Of a stretch of 64,000 bases of DNA, positions 36,352-47,431 are shown one piece after another. A program made the position numbers and the translations under genes. Numbering within the stretch: position 1 is the stretch's first letter; every line of letters begins with the position of its first letter. Under the pieces are notes generated by a model. It did no database searches. It saw nothing but the letters and a program-made list of their open reading frames with translations, and was not told where the DNA came from. Source of the stretch: Chloroflexota bacterium (lineage in GTDB: Bacteria; Chloroflexota; Limnocylindria; Limnocylindrales; CSP1-4); contig JAJXUG010000012.1 in the NCBI GenBank assembly GCA_021783095.1, positions 1 through 64,000 on the forward strand, written 5' to 3'.

Positions 36352-37047
36352 GTGCACGGACCGCGTCCCCGCCTTCGCTGCGCCGTGTCAGCTGCCCGGA
36401 TCAGCCGGGTCGCTGCCGCGATCCCGCTCGTTCCCATCTGCGGGCACGCGCCGCCGGTCCGCCTCGGCCCATCGCTCGTCCGCCTCGTGGTCTCGCTTGC
36501 GGGGCTCGCCGGTGCTGCCCTGCTCCTGGTCGCCTGCGCCGGGCCCGCCGGCCCGACGCCCGCGCCCACGCCGTTCACGCCGGGCACGGCGTCGAAGCCG
36601 CGGAACGTGATCATCGAGATGTACGACTACCGGTACCTGCCGGCGGTCGTCGACCTCGTCCCGGGCGAGACGGTGAACCTCGAGGTGATCAACGGCGGTC
36701 TCGAGACCCACGAGGCTGTGCTGGGCGACATGCCGGCGCAGCTCGCCTGGGAGTCGGGCGAGGCCGCGACGCTGGGCGCCCCGCCAGGCCCGACGCCCTT
36801 CGTGTCGCCGCCGGCCGGCTTCGACGGCGCGCGGATCGTCGTGCCGTCCGGCCAGTTGGTGGAGGTCGCCTGGACGGTGCCGCCCGATGCCGCTGCGGCG
36901 TGGTCGGGCTGGTACCTCGGGTGCCACATCCCGGGCCACTGGGCGAAGGGGATGGTGGTGCCCGTGCGCTTCATCAACGGCGCCGACCGGCCGATCGCCC
37001 CAGCCCCGGTGATCCCCTCGATCCTGCCCACGCCCTCGGGGAGCTGA
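36352..37047 (+). CDS. Cupredoxin-domain lipoprotein
   Basis: LLVACAGP lipobox; ETHEAVLGD ... WYLGCHIPGHWAKGMVVPV type-1 copper ligands. Confidence 0.8.
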   Translation: MHGPRPRLRCAVSAARISRVAAAIPLVPICGHAPPVRLGPSLVRLVVSLAGLAGAALLLVACAGPAGPTPAPTPFTPGTASKPRNVIIEMYDYRYLPAVVDLVPGETVNLEVINGGLETHEAVLGDMPAQLAWESGEAATLGAPPGPTPFVSPPAGFDGARIVVPSGQLVEVAWTVPPDAAAAWSGWYLGCHIPGHWAKGMVVPVRFINGADRPIAPAPVIPSILPTPSGS

Positions 37048-37213
37048 CCGCCGCTCCCGCCCGGCGTGCCGCGGGCCCTGCCTTGACCGGGACGAGTGCG
37101 CTCGGCTCCCCGCGCAGACGAGGGCCGCCGCACCTGCGCTCGGTGGTACGCTCTCGGACTAGGCCGGCTCGCCCGGAATCTCGCTGCGACTTTGATCAGG
37201 AGACCCCTCAACG

Positions 37214-37501
<288 letters not shown>

Positions 37502-37618
37502 CCCGCGCTCGGCCGTTCGCTCGGCCCCCGCGTTTCGTCACGGCTTCGCTCCCGCAGCGGGGCCGTTTCGATTCCCGGCCCAAGGGTCCGCAAGGGCCGG
37601 GCCACGTAGACTGGCCGC

Positions 37619-38509
37619 GTGCGCATCCTCTCGCTCCACCCGGCGGCCACCGAGATCGTCTACGCCCTCGGCCTGGAGGACGAGCTCGTCGGCGTCACCG
37701 CCTACTGCGACGAGCCACCCGCGGTGCGCCAGCAGCCGACCATCGCGCGCCTGCCGCTCTCGCCGGCGCCAGGACCCCTGCCGGGCCCCGGCCTGCTCGA
37801 GATCGACCGCGATGCGCTCGAGGCGGCGGACCCGGACCTCGTGATCCTGTCCGAGGTCAATCGCGTGTGCCGCGCCGGCTTCCGCGAGGTCCGCGAGATG
37901 GCCGCCGCGATCGACGAGGAGATCGAGGTGCTCAGCCTGGACTCGGTCTCGCTCGAGGGGTCGTTCAACGCGATCCAGACCGTCGGCGCGATGACCGAGA
38001 CGGAGGACGACGCGGTGGACGTGGTCGGAGGGCTCCGCGAGCGGCTGCAGCGTCTCGAGGCCATCGTCGCCAGCCGGCGCGACCACGGCTTCGTGGCCCC
38101 GCGCCTGGTGGCGCTGGAGTGGCTCGACCCGCCTGTGTCGGTCGGGCGCTGGATCCCCGAGCAGGCCAGGCGTGCCGGCGGCTGGGAGCTGATGGGGCGC
38201 GAGGGGCAGCAGGGCGAGGTGATCACCTGGGCGGCGGTCCGCGAGGTGGACCCGGAGATCCTGGTGCTGATGCCGGCCGGGATGGCCCTGTCCTCGACGG
38301 TGGCTGCTTGGGCCAAGCTGCCGCGACCGGCCGGCTGGGCGGAGCTGCGGGCGGTCCGCGAAGGGCGCGTCTTCGCGGTCGACGCGTCGGCCTACTTCTG
38401 GCGCCCGGGACCGCGGCTGCTCGAGGGGATCGAGGTGCTCGCGGAGATCATCGACCCCAGGGCGTTCGACGGCATGTCGGTCCCCAACAGCTTCGTCCGA
38501 GTGGACTGA
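37619..38509 (+). CDS. BtuF-like cobalamin-binding ABC substrate-binding domain protein without signal peptide
   Basis: MRILSLHPAATEIVYALGLEDELVGVTAYCDEPP; DPDLVILSEVNRVC. Confidence 0.83.
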   Translation: MRILSLHPAATEIVYALGLEDELVGVTAYCDEPPAVRQQPTIARLPLSPAPGPLPGPGLLEIDRDALEAADPDLVILSEVNRVCRAGFREVREMAAAIDEEIEVLSLDSVSLEGSFNAIQTVGAMTETEDDAVDVVGGLRERLQRLEAIVASRRDHGFVAPRLVALEWLDPPVSVGRWIPEQARRAGGWELMGREGQQGEVITWAAVREVDPEILVLMPAGMALSSTVAAWAKLPRPAGWAELRAVREGRVFAVDASAYFWRPGPRLLEGIEVLAEIIDPRAFDGMSVPNSFVRVD

Positions 38510-38552
38510 GCGAAGCCCGAGACCGAGCCGAGCCCGAGCCGAGCCCGAGGCG

Positions 38553-39464
38553 ATGCCGTTCCGCTCCCGCTTCGACTGCCTGTGGTGCGGTGACGCCTGG
38601 ACGGCCCGCGGGCCGGCCGACCTGGAGGGCTGGGCACAGCTGTGCCCGACCTGCCTGGGCCGCGCCGGGTCGAACGCGTTCCTCCGCGGCCGCCTGCGGA
38701 TCGCGCTGGCCGAGCGCGCCGCCGAAGCAGACGCCGAAGTCGGGCCCCGAGCCGGACCCGCAGCCGAGCCCCGAGCCGGAACCGAAGTCGAAGCTGGGCC
38801 CCGAGCCGCTGTCCGCGTCGAGCGTTCTGAACCTCGCGCCGCCCCGATCCTCCGTCGCCCGGCGCACGCCGCGCCCGCGTTGCCGGACGACTGGTTCCTG
38901 CGTCGCGGCCCGTTCGAGCGCGGTCCGGTCCACGACACGGCGTGGGCCGCGGAGCTCGACGTCGTCACGCGCTGGCTCGACACCCAGCCGCTCTACGGCC
39001 GGATCCTCGAGCCTGGCGCCGGCGTCGGGTTCTTCTCCCCGCTGCTCGCCGAGCGCGGTGAGCTCCACGCCACGGACCCCGACGGCGCGGCGCTCGACAT
39101 CGCGCGCGGCCGCCTTGTCGCCCATCGCCTGCGGGCCCACCTCCACGTCGCGGACCCTTGGGCAGGGCCCTCGCCCGACGAGCGGCCGTTCGACGGGCTC
39201 GTCGCCTCGTTCCTCTTAGGCCGGGTGCGCGGCGCCGGGGTCGACCCCGCCTCGGCATCGCTTCGGGCACGCCTTCGCCCGGGCGGACGCCTGGCCGTCA
39301 TCGACCTCCGACCCGATCCCGCCGGCGGCCCGCCACCCGGGATCGCCTGGTCGTACCACGACCGCGACGTCCTGGAGGCCGCGCTGGCACGAGCCGGGTT
39401 CGCCGACGTCGAGGTCGCCCTCACCGGCCGCTTCTTCCTGACGGTCGCCGCCGAGGCCGGCTGA
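38553..39464 (+). CDS. SAM-dependent methyltransferase with N-terminal zinc-ribbon-like CxxC pair
   Basis: FDCLWCGDAW...LCPTCLGR; GRILEPGAGVGFFSPLLA...LRPGGRLAVIDLRPDP. Confidence 0.75.
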   Translation: MPFRSRFDCLWCGDAWTARGPADLEGWAQLCPTCLGRAGSNAFLRGRLRIALAERAAEADAEVGPRAGPAAEPRAGTEVEAGPRAAVRVERSEPRAAPILRRPAHAAPALPDDWFLRRGPFERGPVHDTAWAAELDVVTRWLDTQPLYGRILEPGAGVGFFSPLLAERGELHATDPDGAALDIARGRLVAHRLRAHLHVADPWAGPSPDERPFDGLVASFLLGRVRGAGVDPASASLRARLRPGGRLAVIDLRPDPAGGPPPGIAWSYHDRDVLEAALARAGFADVEVALTGRFFLTVAAEAG

Positions 39465-39496
39465 GACCCAGATTCGCGGTGATATCCTCCGGCCCG

Positions 39497-40366
39497 ATGT
39501 CACCCTTGGCGAACCGCACGATCGCGACCGTCGGCTCCGGCGTGATGGCCGAGGCGATGATCGTCGGGCTGCTCGCGGACCGGCTGGTGGATCCGGGTCA
39601 GATCGTCGCCAGCCATCCCCGCGCCGAGCGCCGTGACGCGCTGGCCTCGACCCACGGCATCCGCACCGTCGCCTCCAACGTCGAGGCCGCAGAGGGTGCC
39701 GACGTCATCATCCTCGCGGTCAAGCCGCAGATGCTCGCAAGGGTTGGCCGCGAGATCGGGCCGCACCTGCGCGCCGGGCAGCTCGTGCTCTCTGTTCTCG
39801 CCGGCCCCACCTCGGCCGCGCTCGTGGCGGCGCTCGGCCACGACCAGGTCGTCCGTGCGATGCCCAACACGCCCGCCCGGATCGGCGCCGGCATGACGGT
39901 CTGGTACGCGACGCCCTCGACGACTCCCGAGCAGCGCGCCCAGGCGAAGGCGCTGCTGTCAGCCCTTGGCGCGGAGCTCGAGGTCGAGGACGAGAAGTGG
40001 GTGGCGATGGCCACCGCCGTCTCGGGCACGGGCCCCGCCTACGTGTTCCTCGTCATGGAGGCGCTGATCGACGCGGCGGTCCACCTGGGCTTCCCGCGCC
40101 ACATCGCCCACGACCTCGTGATCGAGACGCTCGAGGGCTCGACCCGCTTCGCCAAGCAGTCGGGCGACCACCCGGCCGTCCTGCGCAACATGGTCACCTC
40201 GCCCGGCGGCACCTCGGCCGCGGCACTCCACGAGCTTGAGTCGGGCCGCCTGCGCACGGTCCTGTCCGAGGCCGTGTGGGCCGCCTTCCGCCGGACGGTG
40301 GAGCTGGGCGACCAGCTGGAGGCGCAGCTGGGCGTCGAGACACCCGGGGGCAAGCCGGGGCACTAG
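39497..40366 (+). CDS. proC: Pyrroline-5-carboxylate reductase
   Basis: TIATVGSGVMAEAMIVGLL; AMPNTPARIGAGMTVW; SGTGPAYVFLVMEALIDAAVHLG; SPGGTSAAALHELE. Confidence 0.95.
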   Translation: MSPLANRTIATVGSGVMAEAMIVGLLADRLVDPGQIVASHPRAERRDALASTHGIRTVASNVEAAEGADVIILAVKPQMLARVGREIGPHLRAGQLVLSVLAGPTSAALVAALGHDQVVRAMPNTPARIGAGMTVWYATPSTTPEQRAQAKALLSALGAELEVEDEKWVAMATAVSGTGPAYVFLVMEALIDAAVHLGFPRHIAHDLVIETLEGSTRFAKQSGDHPAVLRNMVTSPGGTSAAALHELESGRLRTVLSEAVWAAFRRTVELGDQLEAQLGVETPGGKPGH

Positions 40367-40405
40367 TCACCGCTCGGGGAAGCCGTGGGCGACGGGTCGA
40401 GGGGG

Positions 40406-40499
40406 GCGGTGGCGCTTCGGCGCGGCCGCCGGCACCCCGGGATGGGCGCGGTGGCGCTTCGGCGCGGCCGCCGGCACCCCGGGATGGGCGCGGTGGCGC
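40406..40499. repeat. 42-bp tandem repeat, about 2.2 copies
   Basis: gcggtggcgcttcggcgcggccgccggcaccccgggatggg(c) at 40406, 40448 and partial at 40490. Confidence 0.92.
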
Positions 40500-40543
40500 A
40501 GGGTCACCAAGCCACGGCGCGGCCACCGATTGGGCACGAGGAT

Positions 40544-40589
40544 GGTGACTCGGGCGCACCAACCACTCGATTGGTGAGCGCCCGTCACC
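40544..40589. repeat. Long imperfect palindrome / hairpin
   Basis: GGTGA ct CGGGCG CACCAA ccactcga TTGGTG ag CGCCCG TCACC. Confidence 0.75.
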
Positions 40590-40697
40590 AAGATTGCCCC
40601 AGACCAGACTCACGGTGACCGAATTTCAGGTGCGCTCGTGACCAAGCGACGAGAGGATCCGCCGCTCGGCCGCGAAAGCGCGTCGCCGAACGTCCCG

Positions 40698-40766
40698 CTA
40701 GGAGGCCCTTGAGGCCTTCGGCTTCGAGACCTTCGGCTTCTTGGGTGTCTTGGCCTTCTTGTCCAC
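40698..40766 (-). CDS. 22-aa Lys-rich micropeptide
   Basis: (V/M)DKKAKTPKKPKVSKPKASRAS*; GAGGAGA SD 6 nt upstream of GTG. Confidence 0.5.
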   Translation of the reverse strand: MDKKAKTPKKPKVSKPKASRAS

Positions 40767-40912
40767 GGTGTGTCTCCTCAGGCTAGTCGCGCGTCGCGGC
40801 ACGGGTGGCGATCGTCGCCGCCCCGGCATCATGCACCTCTCGCGCCCAATGGGCCACCACGCCAGAGGGGCTGCGGTGCCGGGCCGCCCGGCCGCACCCA
40901 TTCGCGCTGGCC

Positions 40913-41365
40913 CTACGCCTTCGCGATGAGCTGCGCCTCGAGCGCCCCGACCTTGTCCAGCAGCGCGTTGAGCGCCTCGTCCTGCGCGATGAGGTGCTTC
41001 TGGATCTGCCCAGCCTCGTGGAAGGTCGCCTCGGCGTCCTTGTAGGTCATTTCCGAGCGTTTGTCCGACGCCTTGCCCAGGATGTTCTGGCCGACCATGA
41101 TCACGGACAGCATGACCAGCTGGATGAACGTCTGGCTCACCCATTGGATGAGCGTGAGCGTGCCGCCCTGGATCGCATCCGGGAGGACGATGAGCGCGAG
41201 CACGGCGAAGACGTAGGCGCACCACATCGTGCCGACGGCTGTCGTGAGGCTGAGAGCGATCTTGCCGTTGATGCCGACGTGCTCGTCGACCGTCTTGGGC
41301 GGTCCCGCTTCCTTGCGGGCCGCGATCCGGGGGTGCGGCACGTGCTGGAAGTCGATTGCGGCCAT
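40913..41365 (-). CDS. Conserved membrane protein (DUF1003-like)
   Basis: GTMWCAYVFAVLALIVLPDAIQGG...WVSQTFIQLVMLSVIMVGQNI. Confidence 0.65.
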   Translation of the reverse strand: MAAIDFQHVPHPRIAARKEAGPPKTVDEHVGINGKIALSLTTAVGTMWCAYVFAVLALIVLPDAIQGGTLTLIQWVSQTFIQLVMLSVIMVGQNILGKASDKRSEMTYKDAEATFHEAGQIQKHLIAQDEALNALLDKVGALEAQLIAKA

Positions 41366-41475
41366 CTTGTCCTCCTCGACCCGCCGGCGGCCGGCTGGCG
41401 CTGCAACGTCACGGTCCGGGGGGGACCGCATGGCCCCGAATCTAGCCGTCATAGCGCCTGCCCGCGCGCGCATCG

Positions 41476-42541
<1,066 letters not shown>

Positions 42542-42546
<5 letters not shown>

Positions 42547-42690
42547 GCGGGGGGATCCATCAGCTGAGCGGGGGTCCATTCGCCGCCGCGGTCGAGGGCG
42601 CGCCGGGGTCGAGCGCCGGCGGGGCCGAAACCCCCGAAGAATCGAAGAGCCGCCGGGGAGGAGGTCCATCCGGCGGCCCGTTCGCATGCG
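42542..42690. repeat. Intergenic repeats and hairpin downstream of proline dehydrogenase
   Basis: gctgagcgggggg(at/-)tccat at 42542 and 42563; GCCGCCGG...CCGGCGGC hairpin 42649-42677. Confidence 0.65.
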
Positions 42691-42749
42691 GTGGGCACTC
42701 ACCGCGTCTTGGTCAGCAATCCCTCGCGGGGCTGATCACCAGCGGCGGC

Positions 42750-42845
42750 TCACCAGCGCTTCCCCGAGTTGATGATGAACGCGAATGCCGCCATGCTGCC
42801 GAGCATCATCGTCGCCCGGTAGGCGTACCACTTGACTGTCTTCAC
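42750..42845 (-). CDS. Unannotated 31-aa single-TM micropeptide ending SGKRW
   Basis: V(M)[30 protein letters not shown]. Confidence 0.6.
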   Translation of the reverse strand: MKTVKWYAYRATMMLGSMAAFAFIINSGKRW

Positions 42846-43044
42846 GCCTGCGCCCCTTGTTTCCTTGCCGCCGGGGATGGGCCTCCTTCGGCGCTGGACC
42901 GCGAACGTAGCCCGTGTCGGTACGGTTGCGGAATAGCCCGTAGGTACTGGTACCCACTGATCCGATGGGCACAGGTGCGCTCCGGCACCACCCCGTGGCG
43001 CCAGGCAGCCTCGCCGCGGGCACGCGGTGCGGCACTATTGGCCC

Positions 43045-43854
43045 ATGAGTGACATGGCTCGCAGCACCATCCCGCCCCTCCCGCCGCGCCCCGACCTGCG
43101 ACGTCGCGTGCTCGCCGGGGAGCCCTTGATCGGCGCCTGGGTGACGCTGGGATCGCTCGCGTCGGCCGAGCTTCTGGCGCGGGCCGGCTTCGACTGGGTG
43201 GTCATCGACCTCGAGCACGGCATGGGCTCCGAGGCAGACGTCCACGGCCAGCTGCTCGCGGTGCAGGGGACGCCGACGTGCGCGCTGGTGCGCGTGGCTT
43301 CGTCCGAGCGGCTGAGGATCGGGCGTGCGCTCGACCTCGGCGCGGACGGGCTGATGATCCCGCGCCTCGAGACGCCGGCCGAGGTGGACGAGGCGCTGCA
43401 CTGGATGCGCTACCCGCCGGCCGGGACCCGTGGTGTCGCGCTGCCCACTCGCGGCGGCGGCTACCTCGGCATCGGCCACGCGGACCTCGCGGCGACGGTC
43501 AACGAGCGGGTGCTCGGGGTGTTCCAAGTCGAGTCGCCCGAGGCCGTGGCGGTCGCGGACCAGCTTGCGGCGATCGAGGGCGTGGACGTGCTGTTCGTCG
43601 GCCCGGCCGACCTCTCGCACGCGATGGGGATGCCGGGGCGCTTCGCCGAGCCCGCCTTCACCGACGCGCTCGACGCGGTGGTCGCCGCTTGCCGGGCGCA
43701 CGGCAAGTCGGCCGGGATCCTGCTCGCGGACGCGTCGCTCGTGCCGGACTATCGCGACCGCGGCTTCACGTTCCTCGGCGTCGGCTCGGACTCGGGCTGG
43801 GTGGCGTCGGGCGCGAGGGCGCAGGCCACCGCCGCTCGCGCCGCCCTGACCTGA
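43045..43854 (+). CDS. HpcH/HpaI aldolase family protein
   Basis: [48 protein letters not shown]. Confidence 0.92.
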   Translation: MSDMARSTIPPLPPRPDLRRRVLAGEPLIGAWVTLGSLASAELLARAGFDWVVIDLEHGMGSEADVHGQLLAVQGTPTCALVRVASSERLRIGRALDLGADGLMIPRLETPAEVDEALHWMRYPPAGTRGVALPTRGGGYLGIGHADLAATVNERVLGVFQVESPEAVAVADQLAAIEGVDVLFVGPADLSHAMGMPGRFAEPAFTDALDAVVAACRAHGKSAGILLADASLVPDYRDRGFTFLGVGSDSGWVASGARAQATAARAALT

Positions 43855-43895
43855 TCTGCTGCGGGCCCCTGGCCTCCGCGCCCTGAGGAGCGAAC

Positions 43896-44870
43896 CTACT
43901 CCTCGCCCAGGCGCAGGATCGGCTGCGGCAGCTCCGCCGGCTCGCCCCGTCCGCCCGTCTGCGACAGCACCACGCCGAGGAGGATCAGCACGCCGCCCAC
44001 CAGCTGGATCGGCCCGAGACGCTCGCCGAGCAGGATCCCGGCGGCCACGATGGTCCACAGCGGCTCGACCGTCGACAGCAGCGACGCCTGCGCGGCACCC
44101 ACCCGCTGCGCCCCGGCGTAGAACGCCTGGACGGCGATCCAGCCCGCCACCACGCCCACCCCCAGCATTCCCGGCCAGGCCGCGGCGGGGATCGTCGAGG
44201 GGAGCACCGGGTGGCCCAGCGCGAGGCAGATGACCCAGTACGCGACGCCGGTCGTGCTCAGCATCACCGCGCCCACCGCGGAGGCGTTCGAGGCGCCCTC
44301 GGCCTCGCTGCCCACCGCGTCGCTGGTCTCGCCAGAGTGCCGGGCCGCCATGATGATCCACACCGAGTACAGCAGCGGCGACACGATCACCAGCACCAGC
44401 CCGCCGATGGGGGGCATCTCCGACGCGTTGATCCCGCCCACCGCCAGGACCACGCCCAGCACCGCGATGCCGAGCGCGGTCCACGCCCGCCGCCCCTCGA
44501 GCGGCCGGCCGAAGCGCAGCGCCAGCACGGCCACGATGGGCGGGTAGATGTACACGATCAGCGCCGCGAGCGAGAGCGGCGTGGTCGTGATGCCCGCGAA
44601 GTAGGTGGCGGTGTTCGAGAGGTAGTAGATGCCCAGGCCGATCGACGCGAGCAGCATTCGGCGGGGCATCGTGCGCAGCCCACGCCGACGCGACGGGCTG
44701 ACGAGCAGGACCAGCCACGCCAGGCCGCCGGCCAGCAGGAACCGCCAGGCCATGAGCGTCAGCCAGTCGATCCCCGCGGCGTAGGCGGGGCGCGCGAAGA
44801 GCCCGCCCGAGCCGAACGAGATCGCGCTGATGACGACGAGGCCGATGCCGACGAGTCGAGTGCGATTCAC
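43896..44870 (-). CDS. EamA/DMT-family transporter
   Basis: 10-TM pattern; FRWRFLLAGG-like LMAWRFLLAGGLAWL; SLLSTVEPLWTIVAAGILLGERLG. Confidence 0.9.
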   Translation of the reverse strand: MNRTRLVGIGLVVISAISFGSGGLFARPAYAAGIDWLTLMAWRFLLAGGLAWLVLLVSPSRRRGLRTMPRRMLLASIGLGIYYLSNTATYFAGITTTPLSLAALIVYIYPPIVAVLALRFGRPLEGRRAWTALGIAVLGVVLAVGGINASEMPPIGGLVLVIVSPLLYSVWIIMAARHSGETSDAVGSEAEGASNASAVGAVMLSTTGVAYWVICLALGHPVLPSTIPAAAWPGMLGVGVVAGWIAVQAFYAGAQRVGAAQASLLSTVEPLWTIVAAGILLGERLGPIQLVGGVLILLGVVLSQTGGRGEPAELPQPILRLGEE

Positions 44871-45055
44871 CCGGCGGAGGGTACCGGCTGGCGGGGCTGC
44901 CGGGCGGCCCGCGACCGGGTGCTGGAACTCCTGGAGACAATGTGCTGCCTCCCGCCCGATCCGCGCCACACCACGGGAAACCTGCCGCTCGGCCCCCATT
45001 CGCTGGGCCGCCCCGCCCCCCGCGGTCCCGGTCGCGGCAGCGGTAGACTTGGTGC

Positions 45056-45568
45056 GTGGCAAACCTCAACGAGCGCGCCGTCTTGGCGCGCGTTCCCTCT
45101 CTCGCGTCTGAACCCCTGATGGTGGTCGGTCGCCGCCTTCCCGTCACGGTCTCCCCGGGCACGTCCATCGCGGACTGCCTGCGCGCGATCCAGCGGACCG
45201 GCACCGGCGATTCCGTGTTCGTGACCGATGACGGCGGGCGCCTCCTCGGCGTCCTGACTGAGCGCGACATCTTCGGCCGGCTGGTCGGGCCGGACGTCGC
45301 ACCGGCGGTGGACCTGGACGCCACCGTCGAGACCTATATGACCACAAGCCCGCACACGCTCCGCCTCGCGCAGACTGTGCTGGACGCGCTGGTGCTCATG
45401 CAGTCGGGCCGCTACCGGAACGTGCCGGTCGTGGACGACGACCATCGGCTGGTGGGCGTGGTGCGCCAGGTGGACATCCTCAAGTTCTTCGCGGAGTCCT
45501 TCCCCGAGGAGCTGCTCAATCTCCCTCCCCGACCGCATCAGCGCATGGAGCAGGCCGAAGGCGGATGA
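45056..45568 (+). CDS. CBS-domain pair protein
   Basis: TGDSVFVTDDGGRLLGVLTERDIF ... RYRNVPVVDDDHRLVGVVRQVDILKF. Confidence 0.9.
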   Translation: MANLNERAVLARVPSLASEPLMVVGRRLPVTVSPGTSIADCLRAIQRTGTGDSVFVTDDGGRLLGVLTERDIFGRLVGPDVAPAVDLDATVETYMTTSPHTLRLAQTVLDALVLMQSGRYRNVPVVDDDHRLVGVVRQVDILKFFAESFPEELLNLPPRPHQRMEQAEGG

Positions 45569-47427
45569 CAACAACTGTGCAGGGCCCGGAGCGCGATTCC
45601 CTCGAGCTAGACCGGGTCACCATCCGGTTCGCCGGCGACTCCGGCGACGGCATGCAGCTGACCGGCACGCAGTTCACGCGCACGGCGGCGGTGTTCGGCA
45701 ACGACATCAGCACCTTCCCGGACTACCCGGCCGAGATCCGCGCCCCCGCGGGCTCGCTGCCCGGCGTGTCGGGCTTCCAGATCAGCTTCTCGGCGTCGGA
45801 CATCCACACCCCGGGTGACGCGCCGGACGTGCTGGTCGCGATGAACCCCGCGGCGCTCAAGACCAACGTGGTGGACCTCCCGCCCGGCGGCGCCCTCATC
45901 GTCAACAGCGACGCGTTCACCAAGGGCAACCTGTCGAAGGCCGCCTACACGTCGAACCCGCTCGAGGACGGCTCGCTCAAGCAGTACAAGGTCTTCCAGA
46001 TCCCCATCAGCACCCTCAACGCCGCGGCGCTCGAGGGGCTCGACATGACGAGCAAGCAGGTCGACCTGACGAAGAACTTCTTCGCCCTGGGCCTGATGTT
46101 CTGGCTCTACGAGCGGTCGATGGAGCCCACGCTCAAGTGGATCGACCAGAAGTTCGGCGCCCGCCCGATCCTGGCCGAGGCCAACCGTCGTGCCCTGCAT
46201 GCCGGCTACGCGTTCGGCGACACGACCGAGATGTTCCACGAGACCTACTCGGTCCCCAAGGCGAAGCTGCCCCCGGGCACCTACCGGAACATCACCGGCA
46301 ACGAGGCGACCGCGCTGGGCTTCCTGGCCGCGGCGCACGCCGCGAAGCGCCCGCTGTTCTACGGCTCGTACCCCATCACGCCGGCCTCGGACATCCTCCA
46401 CCAGCTCTCCGCGTACAAGAGCTTCGGGGTCAAGACCTTCCAGGCCGAGGACGAGATCGCAGCCATCGGCGCCACCATCGGGGCGGCGTACGGCGGGTCG
46501 CTGGCCCTGACCGGCACGTCCGGACCGGGCGTGGCGCTCAAGACCGAGGCGATGGGCCTCGCGGTCATGACCGAGCTGCCGATCGTCATCGTCAACGTCC
46601 AGCGCGCCGGCCCCTCCACGGGCCTCCCGACCAAGGTCGAGCAGGCGGACCTGTTCCAGGCCATCTTCGGGCGCAACGGCGAGGCGCCGATGCCGGTCGT
46701 CGCGCCCGCCACCCCGGCCGAGTGCTTCACGTTCGCCGTCGAGGCCTCACGCCTGGCGCTCAAGTACATGACACCGGTGATGTACCTCTCCGACGCGTTC
46801 GTGGGCAACGGCGCCGAGCCGTGGCGCGTGCCGTCGGTCGACGAGCTGCCCGACATCTCCGTTCCCAACGCGGTCAAGGGCGAGGGCACCTTCCTCCCCT
46901 ACGGCCGGGACCCCGAGACGCTCTCCCGCCCGTGGGCTGTCCCCGGCACGCCCGGCCTCGAGCACCGCATCGGCGGCCTCGAGAAGCTCCACGGCCTGGG
47001 CACGGTCTCCTACGACGCCGACAACCACCACCGCATGACCGTGCTGCGCCGCGACAAGGTGGCCGGCATCGCCCGCGACATCCCCGACCTCGAGGTCTTC
47101 GGGCCCGAGCAGGGCGAGCTGCTCATCCTCGGCTGGGGCTCCACGTACGGCGCCATCCGCAGCGCCGTCGAGCGCCTCCAGGCCGAGGGCAAGTCTGTCG
47201 CGCAGGCCCACCTGCGCTACCTCTTCCCGTTCCCGGAGAACACCGGGGACGTCCTGCGCAGCTACAAGACCGTGCTGGTGCCGGAGCTCAACCTCGGCCA
47301 GCTGTGGTTCGTGATCCGGGGCACCTACCTCGTGGACGCGCTCTCCTACGGGCGCGTGCGGGGCAAGCCGTTCCGGATCTCGGAGATCGTCGACGAGGCC
47401 AACCGCATCCTCGCCGAGCGGAGCTGA
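45565..47427 (+). CDS. 2-oxoacid:ferredoxin oxidoreductase subunit alpha (KorA-like, gamma-alpha fused)
   Basis: RFAGDSGDGMQLTGTQFT; YPITPASDILHQLSAYKSFGVKTFQAEDEIAAIGATIGAAYGG. Confidence 0.94.
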   Translation: MTTTVQGPERDSLELDRVTIRFAGDSGDGMQLTGTQFTRTAAVFGNDISTFPDYPAEIRAPAGSLPGVSGFQISFSASDIHTPGDAPDVLVAMNPAALKTNVVDLPPGGALIVNSDAFTKGNLSKAAYTSNPLEDGSLKQYKVFQIPISTLNAAALEGLDMTSKQVDLTKNFFALGLMFWLYERSMEPTLKWIDQKFGARPILAEANRRALHAGYAFGDTTEMFHETYSVPKAKLPPGTYRNITGNEATALGFLAAAHAAKRPLFYGSYPITPASDILHQLSAYKSFGVKTFQAEDEIAAIGATIGAAYGGSLALTGTSGPGVALKTEAMGLAVMTELPIVIVNVQRAGPSTGLPTKVEQADLFQAIFGRNGEAPMPVVAPATPAECFTFAVEASRLALKYMTPVMYLSDAFVGNGAEPWRVPSVDELPDISVPNAVKGEGTFLPYGRDPETLSRPWAVPGTPGLEHRIGGLEKLHGLGTVSYDADNHHRMTVLRRDKVAGIARDIPDLEVFGPEQGELLILGWGSTYGAIRSAVERLQAEGKSVAQAHLRYLFPFPENTGDVLRSYKTVLVPELNLGQLWFVIRGTYLVDALSYGRVRGKPFRISEIVDEANRILAERS

Positions 47428-47431
47428 AACG

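Noticed and set aside
42736-45324. 862-aa minus ORF covering the aldolase and EamA region
   Set aside because: Frame-shifted shadow; real minus genes (43896..44870 and the micropeptide) are in other frames.
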